Under the pieces are notes generated by a model. It was not told the DNA's origin and did no database searches. It saw only the letters and a list, made by a program, of their open reading frames with translations. Positions 1 through 8,409 of a stretch of DNA of 64,000 bases are shown here, piece after piece (positions within the stretch are counted from its first letter, which is position 1; every line of letters begins with the position of its first letter). A program made the translations under genes and the position numbers. This stretch comes from Streptomyces sp. NBC_00483 (GTDB taxonomy: Bacteria; Actinomycetota; Actinomycetes; Streptomycetales; Streptomycetaceae): the NCBI RefSeq assembly GCF_036013745.1, contig NZ_CP107880.1, positions 9,300,001 through 9,364,000 of the forward strand. The letters are read 5' to 3'.

Positions 1-507
1 GCGCAGCAGCACCGCGCCCCGGCCGAAGCCGAAGGCGCGCAGCGTGTCCTTGGCCAGCGGCTCGCTCTCCCCGAGGCCGTACATCGTGTTGAACAGGATC
101 GGCCACACCGAGGCGTACGTGACGAGCGCGACCTCCGTCTCCGTGCCGGAGCCGAGCAGCAGTGACACCAGCGGGATCAGCGCGACGGACGGCAGCGGCC
201 GCAGGAACTCCACGATCGCGCGCACCGCGGCGTCGACCACCGGCACGCTCCCGAGCAGCAGCCCGGCCGGTACGGCGATCGCACACGCGAGCGCGAGCCC
301 GAGCACCCAGGCGCGCAGCGTGGCGGCGACCCCGTCGAGGAACACCGAGTCGCCCGCCAGCTCTACGGAGCGGGCCAGGATGTCGGACGCGGGCGGCAGA
401 TATTCGCGCCGCACGATCCCGGCGCGCGACACCGCCTCGCAGACGCCGAAGGCCAGCAGCACGCCGAGGATGCCGAGCCTGGCGTCCCGGCGGCCGCGCC
501 CGTTCAC
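1..507 (-). CDS. ABC transporter permease, SsuC/TauC type (3' part cut by window edge)
   Basis: Inner-membrane permease of a nitrate/sulfonate/taurine-type ABC importer. The minus strand is open from a GTG at 507 to the window edge (169 codons). It shows hydrophobic segments (GILGVLLAFGV near residue 12, WVLGLALACAIAVPAGLLLG near 72) and the family's cytoplasmic run EFLRPLPSVALIPL, followed by LLLGSGTE and a GLGESEPLAKDTLRAFGF segment that resembles the ATPase-contacting loop. The GTG overlaps the stop of the upstream binding-protein gene by 4 nt (GTGA), so translation is probably coupled. The C-terminus and any ATPase gene lie outside the window. Confidence 0.9.
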   Translation of the reverse strand, partial: MNGRGRRDARLGILGVLLAFGVCEAVSRAGIVRREYLPPASDILARSVELAGDSVFLDGVAATLRAWVLGLALACAIAVPAGLLLGSVPVVDAAVRAIVEFLRPLPSVALIPLVSLLLGSGTETEVALVTYASVWPILFNTMYGLGESEPLAKDTLRAFGFGRGAVLLR

Positions 508-1481
508 TTGACGACGAGCGTCGACGGGTCGACGGCCTTCTTCAACAGCCCCTGTTTCCGCATGAGTTCGGTGAGTCGGCGGAGCTGATCCGCATCGGTC
601 TTCGACGGATACGCGGGCAGCCCCATCGACTTGGCCTGCGCGGCCTTGACCTTGCTGTACGTGGGCACCACCTTGCGCACGGCGGAGGGATCCTCGTCGG
701 CGATCTTCGAGGCGGCCTCGATGGCGCGCTTGAACTTGGCGACGGTGTCCGGGTTCTGCTTCGCGTACCGGGCGGTGGTGACGTATCCGCTGATGGGCAG
801 CGACTCGACGGGGCTCGCGGCGCCGTCGATGAGGACCTTGGCCTTGAGGTCGCTCTGGATCGCGCTGTCGAAGGGTTCGACGACATGCACCGCGTCGACC
901 TGGCCCTTCTCCAGTGCGGCGCCCATCTGTGGGAACGCGATCTGCCGGTACGCCGGCTTCCCGGCGCCCTGCTTCTCCAGGATCGCGTCGAGCGTCAGCG
1001 TCTGGATGTTGTTGAGGATGTTGACGGCGACCTTCTTGCCCTTGAGGTCGTCCGCGTTCTTGATGGGGGAGTCCTTCGGCACCAGGACATCCATCATGTG
1101 CGGCGCCGTCCGCACGCCTTCCGCGAGGATGCGCACGTCGAGCGTGCCCTTCTCCTGGGCCTGCAGGAAGGTCACGTAGTTCGCGCTCGCGATCACGTCG
1201 ACCTGCCCCTTGGACAGGGTCGGCAGTGCCTGGATGCTCTGCTGAACGGGCTGGATGCGGACATCCAACCCCTCCTTCTTGAACAACCCTCGGTCGCGGG
1301 CGATGTACAGCGCGGCCGAGTCCGTCAACGGCAGGGCGGCGACGGTGACTTGGGAGTCCTGGCCGCCGCCGGAATCGTCCGAACCGCTGTCCCCGCACGC
1401 CGTCATCAGTAAGGCAAGTGTGGTGACGGCCGCCGCCGCACCACCCGTTCGCGTCTGCACCTGACGTAACGTCACAATCAT
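504..1481 (-). CDS. NitT/TauT-type substrate-binding lipoprotein
   Basis: Extracytoplasmic receptor for the permease encoded just downstream. The 325-aa product has a lipoprotein signal ending in the lipobox LMTAC (Cys29), a Gly/Ser/Asp linker, then a type-2 periplasmic-binding fold: VTVAALPLTDSAALYIARDR, GLFKKEGLDVRI, and KGKKVAVN in the second lobe. These match the SsuA/TauA/NMT1 superfamily. The ligand cannot be read from sequence; an organosulfonate, nitrate or pyrimidine precursor is typical. The ATG at 1481 has no strong ribosome site, and a GTG two codons later is possible. The MaoC-like gene lies 55 bp upstream on the same strand and may share the operon. Confidence 0.88.
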   Translation of the reverse strand: MIVTLRQVQTRTGGAAAAVTTLALLMTACGDSGSDDSGGGQDSQVTVAALPLTDSAALYIARDRGLFKKEGLDVRIQPVQQSIQALPTLSKGQVDVIASANYVTFLQAQEKGTLDVRILAEGVRTAPHMMDVLVPKDSPIKNADDLKGKKVAVNILNNIQTLTLDAILEKQGAGKPAYRQIAFPQMGAALEKGQVDAVHVVEPFDSAIQSDLKAKVLIDGAASPVESLPISGYVTTARYAKQNPDTVAKFKRAIEAASKIADEDPSAVRKVVPTYSKVKAAQAKSMGLPAYPSKTDADQLRRLTELMRKQGLLKKAVDPSTLVVK

Positions 1482-1494
1482 TGCTTATCAGGTG
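1458..1494. promoter_or_regulatory. Possible operator: nested inverted repeats at the binding-protein start
   Basis: CACCTGA at 1458-1464 and TCAGGTG at 1488-1494 form an inverted repeat around the ATG. Inside it lies TGACGT-A-ACGTCA (1462-1474). Such symmetry near a start often marks a repressor site, but part of it is coding and could be chance. No regulator gene is adjacent. Confidence 0.22.
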
Positions 1495-1536
1495 ATTGAC
1501 GGTGATCGCCACAGGGCCTCTGCCGCCGTCACCGGA

Positions 1537-2037
1537 TCATTGCTGGTCGCGGCGGAGCAGCAGATTCATGGCGGTGAGGGTCAGTACGGTCTCGCCGTGC
1601 TGGTCGAGGACCTCGACGTCGGTGAGGACGAGGCCCCGGTCGGGCTTGCTGCGTGAGGGGCGGGCCGAGCGGACCGTGGTGCGGATCGAGAGGCTGTCAC
1701 CGGGGCGGACCGGGCGCGGCCAGCGCAGTTCGTCGATGCCGGGGGAGGCCAGGCTCGCGACCTTGCTGACGTAGTGGTCGGCGTACAGGCGCATCATCAC
1801 CGAGGCGGTGTGCCAGCCGCTCGCGATGAGCCCGCCGAAGGGGCCGGTGGCGGCGGCCTCGGGATCGGTGTGGATGTCCTGCGTGTCGAACTCCCCGGCG
1901 AAGCGGAGGATGGCCTGCTCGGTGACGGTGATGCTGCCGTAGGTGTACGTCGATCCGGGGACGTAGTCCTCGAAGTACCGCTTCTCGATGGGGGTGTTGA
2001 AGTCGGGGCCGATGGCGTGCGTCGATGGGGTGGTCAT
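1537..2037 (-). CDS. MaoC-like (hot-dog fold) dehydratase
   Basis: Probable (R)-specific enoyl-CoA hydratase-like protein, 166 aa, the usual length of a single MaoC domain. Visible features are the early YFEDYVPGSTYTYG strand, the active-site segment FDTQDIHTDPEAA (Asp/His dyad) followed by FGGLIASGWHTASVMMRL, and a C-terminal LTDVEVLDQHGETVLT strand pair typical of acyl-CoA hot-dog enzymes. I start it at the ATG at 2037; an upstream in-frame ATG at 2097 would add 20 residues without hydratase character. Substrate unknown; it may serve the compound imported by the ABC system encoded downstream. Confidence 0.82.
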   Translation of the reverse strand: MTTPSTHAIGPDFNTPIEKRYFEDYVPGSTYTYGSITVTEQAILRFAGEFDTQDIHTDPEAAATGPFGGLIASGWHTASVMMRLYADHYVSKVASLASPGIDELRWPRPVRPGDSLSIRTTVRSARPSRSKPDRGLVLTDVEVLDQHGETVLTLTAMNLLLRRDQQ

Positions 2038-2111
2038 CGATCGCACGTTAGTCGACGGGCGCGGCGGCCACGCGGCGGACCCGTCGGCGCCGTGCACGTC
2101 GGGCGGACCGG

Positions 2112-2540
2112 TTACGCGTTGTCTTCGCCGCCGAAGCGGTGGCGGAACTCCTCGGCGAGGGTGCCGCCGGCCGCCGCCACGAGCTGCCCGACGACCGGGT
2201 GGATGACGAGGCTGGTGACGGCGCCCGCGAGCGCGGGGAGGTGGCGGGAGAACCAGCGGCGTACGTACTCCATGGTGGAGAGGTCGGGTTCCGGCGCGGT
2301 CGCGGACTCCTCCAGCTCGTCGAGGAGTTCACCGGCGCGGTCCGGGGCGTCGGTCGGGAGCAATGCGCGGACGCGGGCGAACTCGGCGTGCAGCTCCGCC
2401 AGTTGCTGCTCCGTCACGGCGGTCGGCGTGCCGGTCCCGTCCACCCGGGAGAGGGTGTTGTCGCGGCCGACGACGACCTGGCCGGAGACACCGCCTTCGG
2501 TCCGGATCTCGTAGTGGTCGCCGCCTGGTGTGTTGGGCAT
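2112..2540 (-). CDS. 142-aa partner protein of the NLR-like receptor, with shared GQVVVGR motif
   Basis: Not a catalogued enzyme. Residues 17-28 (GVSGQVVVGRDN) repeat almost exactly the motif at residues 12-23 of the neighbouring STAND receptor. After it come a helical Glu/Leu-rich region (residues 42-80) and a C-terminal hydrophobic/amphipathic part (about 96-140) containing LPALAGAVTSLVIHPVVGQL, which could insert in or lie on a membrane. It starts 9 bp after the receptor's stop, so the two form one transcription unit. Known context: bacterial amyloid signalling (BASS) systems pair an NLR with an adjacent effector through a common short motif, one type of which resembles RHIM (Q-V-x-x-G). 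A role as effector or signal partner is my inference. Confidence 0.7.
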   Translation of the reverse strand: MPNTPGGDHYEIRTEGGVSGQVVVGRDNTLSRVDGTGTPTAVTEQQLAELHAEFARVRALLPTDAPDRAGELLDELEESATAPEPDLSTMEYVRRWFSRHLPALAGAVTSLVIHPVVGQLVAAAGGTLAEEFRHRFGGEDNA

Positions 2541-2549
2541 GAGGTCTCC

Positions 2550-4850
2550 TCAGTCGATGCCCGATTCGGACTCGAAGGGCGCGGGTGAGGGGGAGGGGGT
2601 GAGTGGATCGGTCGGGCCGGGAGGGTCGGTGGGGCCGGTCGGTCCGGTCGGTCCGGTCGGTCCTGTGGGAACGGTGACGGCCGTCCCGGTGACCGGCATG
2701 GTCACGTCCGGTTGCCCCGCGTCGTCGGGCATGGTGACCAGCGCCTTGTACGGGCCGGGCTTCTTGGGTGCGAAGGTGACCTGGAAGACGCAGTCGTGCG
2801 AGTCGCCCGCGGGCGGGCACGAGGTCAGGGCGGTTTGCCAGTTGGCGGGATCGCCGGCCTTCAGTGCCTGCTCGTCGTCGCACTTGAGCCACGAGGTGAA
2901 GTGGACGGTCTCCGTCTTCGTGTCGCCGACCTTGACGGCGCCGAAGTCCCGTGCGGGGAGACCGACCGCCGGACAGATTCCCGGGCCCGGAGAGGGCGTG
3001 GCGGCGCGCGGACCGGTGGGAGCGGTGGACACGGGTGACGACTGCTGCGACGGGCTCTGGCTCGTGGGTGAGTCGATGGGGCTCGTGGGCGAGAGCTGCG
3101 TCAGGGGCGAGGTGATGCTCGGGGTGCCGTTCACCACCACCGGGGTGCCGCCGCCGGTCAGGGCCGCCACCCCGACCGCCACGCCCGCTGCCGCCAGGAC
3201 GCCACCGGCGCCGACCGCTGCGGGGTGCGACGAGACGGCATGGTGCACGGATTGGCGTGCCCGGTGGATCCCCGACCCCCGTGGCCGGGGAGGCCCCGCA
3301 CCGCTGCCGAGCGGACTGCCGGCGCCGGACGGGCCACTGGGGACGGACGGGCTGCCCTGTCCAGGCCCCGGTATTCCCCCGCCTGCGCCACCACTCCCGC
3401 CACCCGCCTGCGCCGCCGCGTACCCCATCCCCCCGCCGCCACCGACGAGCCCCGACGAGGCCGTGCTCAGTGCGACAACCCGTACGTGCACCTCGTGAGC
3501 GAAGTACGACTCGTCCGCCGCGGCACCCAGGAACTGGGCCGCCGCCCTGCCGTAGCGCAGGACCTGTCCCCAAACGCCCCAGTGCAGCGAGAGCGCGAGC
3601 AGCGGGGCCGCGGCGCGTGCGAGATCCCGCACGCCCCGGTGGTCCTCGACCATGGCCAGATTCCCGAGGACCCGCCGGATCACGGCGGCTTCGGCGCACG
3701 CCTCGTACCGGGTCGCGCGGGTCCGCAGCCAGTGGGTGAGTGCGGGTGCGAGCTCGGCGGCGGCGGGAAGTATCCCGGCCTGCTGGGCGACCAGGACGGC
3801 GAACGGGCCACAGGAACAGAGGTTGTCGCCGTCGACCTCGACAAGCCTCAGCGCGGTGAGTTCGGCGAGCGCAGCCGGATCGGGGCGCACCCCGAGTGCC
3901 GACAGCAGGACCGGTGACGCGGGCAGCGGCGCGAGGGTGCACAGCGGCCGCAGCAGCCCGACCGCCCGCTCCGACAGCCGGGCCACGATGCCGACGGCGA
4001 GGGCGGTCTCGTCGACGGGGAAGAATCCGGGAGGCCATTGAGGGACGCCGCCGACCCGGCCCGGGGCACTCCGCCCCTGCGCGACGTGGAACGCGGCGGC
4101 TGCCTGCAGGATGGTCTGCGGATGCCCGTGGACGGCCGCGACCAGGTGCCGGGCGGCGTCGGCCGCGGGCCCGCCGGGGTGGTACCCCACCTCGCGTACC
4201 AGCAGCTCGAACGCGTGCTGTTCGTGCAGCCCGTCGAGCCGCAAGGGACGGGCCTCGGGCCTCTCGATGCGGTCCACGGCGGCCGTGAGCAGCCGGCAGC
4301 CGGGCGTTGCCTCGATCAGCATGCCCAGGTCGTCGGGGGAGACCTGGAGGTCATCGACGACGAGCACCACCTGCACGGCACCCAACAGCTCCCGCAGAGT
4401 GGCGGGTTCGGGCTTGTAGCCCTCGCAGGGGCGGCCGTCGGGAAGCTCGTAGCAGGCCTGGAAAATCTCTTGGAGCAGGTCCTCCGTCGTCCTGTCGGCG
4501 GCGTGGAGATGGAGAACGGGACGGCCGAGCGCGAGCTGCTCGGCGGCACAGCGGCGCAGCAGCGCGCTCTTGCCGATGCCGGGCGGGCCGAAGACCTGAA
4601 CCCGTCTCCCCGCGCCCAACCAGCCGCCGATCGCGGCGAGTTCGCCGTCCCGGCCGACGGGCGCCTCGCCCTGGCCGCGCAGCGCGGACCCGCCCGGATA
4701 CGGACGATGCCGCAGCCGCAGCTGTGGTGGACCCTCGGGCCGGTAGGCGACGTACGCGCCCTGCTCGGCATTGATGACGACGTTGTTCCGCCCGACGACG
4801 ACCTGCCCGTTCACTTCCCCGCGTAGGTCGACCCTGCCCATATCCCCCAT
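2550..4850 (-). CDS. NLR-like STAND NTPase with membrane anchor and extracytoplasmic Ig-like tail
   Basis: The 766-aa product begins with the short motif GEVNGQVVVGRNN (11-23), then an NB-ARC-like NTPase: Walker A GPPGIGKS (88-95) and Walker B VVLVVDD (161-167), followed by a helical region to about 475. A Gly/Pro/Ser linker leads to one probable transmembrane helix (about 545-568), a Ser/Pro/Thr stretch, an Ig-like (ASH/HYDIN-type) domain near 626-726 with CVFQVTFAPKKPGPY and paired Cys, and a GPT-repeat end. The NTPase should be cytoplasmic and the Ig domain outside. That combination suggests a receptor passing information across the membrane. No canonical effector domain is fused; the adjacent 142-aa protein is the obvious partner. 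Start at ATG 4850; an ATG three codons in is equally possible. Confidence 0.78.
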   Translation of the reverse strand: MGDMGRVDLRGEVNGQVVVGRNNVVINAEQGAYVAYRPEGPPQLRLRHRPYPGGSALRGQGEAPVGRDGELAAIGGWLGAGRRVQVFGPPGIGKSALLRRCAAEQLALGRPVLHLHAADRTTEDLLQEIFQACYELPDGRPCEGYKPEPATLRELLGAVQVVLVVDDLQVSPDDLGMLIEATPGCRLLTAAVDRIERPEARPLRLDGLHEQHAFELLVREVGYHPGGPAADAARHLVAAVHGHPQTILQAAAAFHVAQGRSAPGRVGGVPQWPPGFFPVDETALAVGIVARLSERAVGLLRPLCTLAPLPASPVLLSALGVRPDPAALAELTALRLVEVDGDNLCSCGPFAVLVAQQAGILPAAAELAPALTHWLRTRATRYEACAEAAVIRRVLGNLAMVEDHRGVRDLARAAAPLLALSLHWGVWGQVLRYGRAAAQFLGAAADESYFAHEVHVRVVALSTASSGLVGGGGGMGYAAAQAGGGSGGAGGGIPGPGQGSPSVPSGPSGAGSPLGSGAGPPRPRGSGIHRARQSVHHAVSSHPAAVGAGGVLAAAGVAVGVAALTGGGTPVVVNGTPSITSPLTQLSPTSPIDSPTSQSPSQQSSPVSTAPTGPRAATPSPGPGICPAVGLPARDFGAVKVGDTKTETVHFTSWLKCDDEQALKAGDPANWQTALTSCPPAGDSHDCVFQVTFAPKKPGPYKALVTMPDDAGQPDVTMPVTGTAVTVPTGPTGPTGPTGPTDPPGPTDPLTPSPSPAPFESESGID

Positions 4851-5098
4851 GGGCTCGCCCTTCCCCCGTTACGCCATGACAGCGTTCTACGCCGAGCGGC
4901 AGCTCCTATCAAGGCAGTTACGGCAGATAGGGGTAAGCGGTGAAAAATAGGTCGGAAGTGGGCGCGTGGCTACCGGTGGGAGTCGATCCCCTGGATCCGG
5001 TCGAGGGTGCCGGCCGGGGCATCGCTAAGTTACTTGGATCAATGGCGCCGGGCCCCCGAAGGGCTCGGTCGCACGTCGTCCCTACGCCAGGAGGCCCC

Positions 5099-5590
5099 GT
5101 GTCCACGACGCGCATCCCGACCCCCACCGCCGACCTCTACGACGAGTACGGCGACGAACTCCGCGTCTGCGACGTCCAGTTCACCTCGTACGGCGCCGTC
5201 CGCTCCTTCACGGGGCCGGTCAGGACCGTGTCCGTGTACGAGGACAACACCGTGCTGCACGCCCTGCTCCACGAACCCGGCGACGGAGCGGTCGTGGTCG
5301 TCGACGGCGGCGCCTCCCTGCGCACCGCGCTCCTCGGCGACCTCATGGCGGCCCGCGCCCGGGACAACGGCTGGGCCGGTCTGATCATCCGCGGGGCGAT
5401 CCGGGACGCGGCCGTCGTCGGCGTCACATCCGTCGGCGTACAGGCCCTCGGCTCGACGCCGCGCAAAAGTGCCAAGGAGGACAAGGGCGAGGTGGACGTG
5501 CCGGTGACCTTCGGGGGTGTCACGTTCCGGCCCGGCGACATCCTGCACGCCGACGAGGACGGGGTGGTGCTGCTGCCGGCGTCGGAGTGA
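5099..5590 (+). CDS. RraA-family protein
   Basis: The 163-aa product matches the RraA fold in length and motifs: LYDEYGDELRVCDVQF at the start, VVVVDGGASLRTALLGDLMA (phosphate/metal-binding loop), GWAGLIIRGAIRDAAV, and the C-terminal GDILHADEDGVVLLPAS. In E. coli RraA inhibits RNase E; many actinobacterial relatives are instead HMG/CHA-type aldolases, so the activity is open. The GTG at 5099 has GGAGG (5090-5094) a few bases upstream. An in-frame ATG at 4940 would add a non-conserved 53-residue extension and is rejected. Transcribed divergently from the NLR-like gene. Confidence 0.87.
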   Translation: MSTTRIPTPTADLYDEYGDELRVCDVQFTSYGAVRSFTGPVRTVSVYEDNTVLHALLHEPGDGAVVVVDGGASLRTALLGDLMAARARDNGWAGLIIRGAIRDAAVVGVTSVGVQALGSTPRKSAKEDKGEVDVPVTFGGVTFRPGDILHADEDGVVLLPASE

Positions 5591-5640
5591 GGTCGGCGCC
5601 CCCGCGGTGACGCGCGAGCCCCTTCGCCCGGCCGGCCGGG

Positions 5641-6222
5641 CTAGCGCAGGCCTTCACCGTGCGCGGGCTCCGGGCTGTTGCGGAGGCGCTCCTCCAGCAG
5701 GTCCAGCAGGGCGGGCAGTTCGGGGGCGACGGCGAGGTCGTCCAGGGTGGGGGCCGGGAGGAGGCCGGAGTCGGCGATGCCGTGCAGGGCGTTGAGCAGT
5801 GGCGTCCAGAAGCCTCCGGCGTCGAGGAAGCCGACGGGCTTGGCGTGGAAGCCGAGTTGGCGCCAGGACCACACCTCGAAGATCTCCTCCAGCGTGCCGA
5901 GTCCGCCGGGCAGGGCGACGAAGGCGTCCGCATGGTCGGCCATGATGGCCTTGCGCTCGTGCATCGAGTCGCACATGAGCAGTTGGGTCACGCCCTCGTG
6001 CGCCCACTCCCGCTCGACCATGCTGCGCGGCATGACACCGATGACCTCACCGCCTGCCTTCAGCGTGCTGTCCGCGATCGCACCCATCAGGCCTCGGCGG
6101 CCACCGCCGTAGACAAGGCCGATGCCACGCCGGGCGAGCTCCGCCCCTACGTGGACGGCCAGTTCGGTGTGGGCCGGGTCGACCCCGCTGGACGAGGCGA
6201 GGAAGACGGCGAGGCGGCGCAT
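5641..6222 (-). CDS. LOG-family protein (cytokinin-activating phosphoribohydrolase type)
   Basis: Rossmann-like 193-aa protein of the LOG/TIGR00730 family, which hydrolyses N6-substituted adenosine monophosphates to free base plus ribose 5-phosphate. It has the nucleotide-binding GLVYGGGRRGLMGAIAD (about residues 36-52) and the diagnostic PGGLGTLEEIFEVW with the catalytic Glu; Arg in MHERKAIM is also conserved. The starting AVFLASSSGVDP fits the family. The physiological substrate in bacteria is often unclear. Single gene, convergent with the RraA-like gene. Confidence 0.92.
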   Translation of the reverse strand: MRRLAVFLASSSGVDPAHTELAVHVGAELARRGIGLVYGGGRRGLMGAIADSTLKAGGEVIGVMPRSMVEREWAHEGVTQLLMCDSMHERKAIMADHADAFVALPGGLGTLEEIFEVWSWRQLGFHAKPVGFLDAGGFWTPLLNALHGIADSGLLPAPTLDDLAVAPELPALLDLLEERLRNSPEPAHGEGLR

Positions 6223-6310
6223 GTAGATCTCCGGATCGGTCGCGGTGGATGCTCCGGTCTACCACGCGCCTGGCGCGGCTGACCAAGGCTTTCCCTGTCC
6301 TGCGTACCGC

Positions 6311-7120
6311 TCAGGCCTGCCGCAGCACAGCGGTGGCGATCTCCAGGAAACCGCGCAGCAGTTTGTCCCGTCGCCCCTCGGGGGCCACCAGGCACGTGTC
6401 GATCGGCGGGGCGTCCGTGAGGGGGATGTGGGTGAGGTCGGGGCGTGAGTAGGAGCGGGCGACGCTCAAGGGGACGAGGGCGATGCCGTGACCGGAGGCG
6501 ATGAGTTCGAACTTCTCTTCAAGGGACGACGTCCGCCGCGTCGGGGCGTCGAGCACCCGCTCACCGTCCAGATCCGCGGAGGTGAGCTCGGCGCGGTCCG
6601 CCAGGGGGTGTGTCGTCGGCAGGCAGGCGACCCTGGGCTCCCGGCCGATGGGAATGACGTGCAGGCCCGCATCCTCGAACGGGCGTCGCAGGTAACCGAC
6701 TTGGGCCCGCCCGTCCCGGATTGGCGCGTCCTGCTCCCACCAGCGTGCCGGTACGAGGTCCGTCTCCACGTCCGGGTGGCGCGAGGCGAACTCCCGGATG
6801 GCATCCGCCACATGCAGGCCGGGAGAGAACGCGACGACGAGGCGCTGGACGCCACGATCCGCGTCGCGAACGCGCTGCACTCCCGCCGCGACGGACGCGA
6901 GAATCCCTTGCGCCTCCGCGTACAGCTGCTGCCCGGCGGCGGTCAGCTCGACGCTGCGGGTCGTCCGTGCGAGCAGGGTGCACTCCAACTCCTGCTCGAA
7001 GGCCCTGATTTGGCGGCTGAGCACCGGCTGGGCGATGTAGAGCTGTTGCGCCGCCCGGCCGAAGTGGCGGTGCTCGGCCACCGCGACGAAGTAGCGGAGC
7101 TTGCGCAGATCGAGATCCAT
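6311..7120 (-). CDS. LysR-family transcriptional regulator
   Basis: The 269-aa protein has the LysR winged helix at the N-terminus (LRKLRYFVAVAEHRHFGRAA, QLYIAQPVLSRQIRAFE) and a periplasmic-binding-type effector domain (ADRGVQRLVVAFSPGLH onward). The ATG at 7120 has CTGGAGGT just upstream; an in-frame ATG at 7285 would give a long non-homologous leader overlapping the divergent gene. It is divergent from the NmrA-like gene across 67 bp, so it probably controls that gene and itself. Confidence 0.93.
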   Translation of the reverse strand: MDLDLRKLRYFVAVAEHRHFGRAAQQLYIAQPVLSRQIRAFEQELECTLLARTTRSVELTAAGQQLYAEAQGILASVAAGVQRVRDADRGVQRLVVAFSPGLHVADAIREFASRHPDVETDLVPARWWEQDAPIRDGRAQVGYLRRPFEDAGLHVIPIGREPRVACLPTTHPLADRAELTSADLDGERVLDAPTRRTSSLEEKFELIASGHGIALVPLSVARSYSRPDLTHIPLTDAPPIDTCLVAPEGRRDKLLRGFLEIATAVLRQA

Positions 7121-7187
7121 ACCTCCAGGGTATTGATTGCCGGGAAGGGTATTGGACGCTCCCGGGAACGGGTCCGAGACTCGAGAC
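7121..7187. promoter_or_regulatory. LysR/NmrA divergent promoter region with direct repeat
   Basis: GGGTATTG occurs at 7128-7135 and again at 7147-7154, 19 bp apart, between the two divergent starts. The spacing suits neighbouring binding on one DNA face by a LysR tetramer. No experimental site is known; the assignment rests on position and repetition. Confidence 0.35.
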
Positions 7188-8087
7188 ATGATCGTGCTCA
7201 CGACTCCCACCGGAAATATCGGCAGCCAGGTCCTCGATGCGCTGCTGAACGAGGCCCCCGAGCGCGGCGAGGAGCTGCGCGTCATCGTGCGCGACCCCGC
7301 GAAACTCCCCGAGGAGGTACGGGCCCGCGTCGACGTCGTCCCCGGCTCGCACGGCGACGCCGACGTCGTCGACCGGGCCTTCGACGGCGCGGACGCCGTC
7401 TTCTGGGTGGTCCCGTCCTCGGGCCCGCGGGCGCCCAGCCTGGACGCCGTCTACTCCGGGTTCACCCGCGCCGCGGCCAAGGCGTTCGCGGCGCACGGCG
7501 TCGGGCGTGTCGTCGGCGTCTCGGCGCTCGGCCGCGGCACTCCCGTCGCCGGGCGCGCCGGACACGTGACGGCGTCGCTGGCCATGGACGATCTCATCGC
7601 CGGCACGGGCGTGGCCTACCGGGCGCTCGCGAACCCGTCCTTCATGGAGAACCTGCTGCGGCAGGTGGCCCCGATCCGCGACACCGGCGTGTTCACCGAC
7701 ATCGTCGACGGCGATCGCGCCGCCCCGCTGGCCGCCACCCGGGACATCGCCGCGGCCGCCGCCGGCCTGCTGCTCGACCGCTCCTGGTCGGGGACGGGCG
7801 AGGTTCCGGTGCTGGGCCCGGAGGACCTGTCGCCGAGCGACATGGCCCGCATCATGTCCGAGGTGCTCGCCCGGCCCGTCCGCTACGAGAGGCAGCCGCT
7901 CGACGACTTCCGCGCCGCACTCACCGGCCACGGCGCCGGGGACGCGGTCGTGGAGGGCTTCGTCGCCATGATGACGGCCAAGGACACAGGCCTCGACACC
8001 GGCGTGCCGCGCACCGACCGTACGGCGAGCCCGACGACCTTCCGGACCTGGTGCGAGGAGGTCCTCAAGCCGGCTGTCCAGGCGTGA
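7188..8087 (+). CDS. NmrA-like NAD(P)-binding oxidoreductase/sensor
   Basis: Atypical short-chain dehydrogenase of 299 aa. The N-terminal Rossmann motif TTPTGNIGSQVLDAL (TGxxGxxG form) is followed by LRVIVRDPAKL, GADAVFWVVPSS and a C-terminal half like NmrA/azoreductase-type proteins. It lacks the YxxxK of classical SDRs at the usual place, as do many NmrA proteins. The ATG at 7188 puts the Rossmann strand at the extreme N-terminus; an ATG at 7137 lies inside the divergent promoter. Probably a quinone or NADP-linked reductase or redox sensor, regulated by the adjacent LysR protein. Confidence 0.88.
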   Translation: MIVLTTPTGNIGSQVLDALLNEAPERGEELRVIVRDPAKLPEEVRARVDVVPGSHGDADVVDRAFDGADAVFWVVPSSGPRAPSLDAVYSGFTRAAAKAFAAHGVGRVVGVSALGRGTPVAGRAGHVTASLAMDDLIAGTGVAYRALANPSFMENLLRQVAPIRDTGVFTDIVDGDRAAPLAATRDIAAAAAGLLLDRSWSGTGEVPVLGPEDLSPSDMARIMSEVLARPVRYERQPLDDFRAALTGHGAGDAVVEGFVAMMTAKDTGLDTGVPRTDRTASPTTFRTWCEEVLKPAVQA

Positions 8088-8409
8088 GCGCGCCACCGGA
8101 GGATGCAGGACCCTGCACTACGGGTGACCCAATATCTACGACCGCGCGATGAGGGTTTTGCGGATCATGTGGTGAGAGTTTCTGCCGGGGCGGGAAAAGT
8201 CGAATTCCGTGGTGGGTGCAGGCTGTTTTCGCGTGCTAGTCTCGGTTCAAGTTGCAGTTGTGGTTCCCAAAGCTTCAAGTGCCCCGGACCTGCTCATGCA
8301 GGTCGGAGCGCTCTTGTATTTCCGGTCATTTTCCGGGCGGGGTAATCATCGCGGCGACACGGTTTTCGCACAGTGCGGATTCCGATGTACTGCCCCAAGG
8401 AGATATGAC
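8088..8409 (+). promoter_or_regulatory. Upstream region and probable long leader of the cold-shock gene
   Basis: These 322 bp hold no convincing gene. TAGTCT at 8237-8242 is a plausible -10 element and would give a leader of about 160 nt, as expected for cspA-type mRNAs, whose folded leaders control cold expression. The region is visibly AT-richer than its surroundings. AAGGAG at 8396-8401 is the ribosome site of the downstream gene. Confidence 0.4.

Noticed and set aside
2620..2680. Collagen-like protein from GPT triplets
   Set aside because: Only a handful of triplets at the end of the NLR-like protein; too few for a triple helix domain.
2329..4038. A 569-codon minus-strand frame inside the NLR-like gene
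   Set aside because: Composition is Arg/Pro/His-rich, typical of a third-position-GC shadow; the overlapping frame has P-loop motifs and a coherent domain order.
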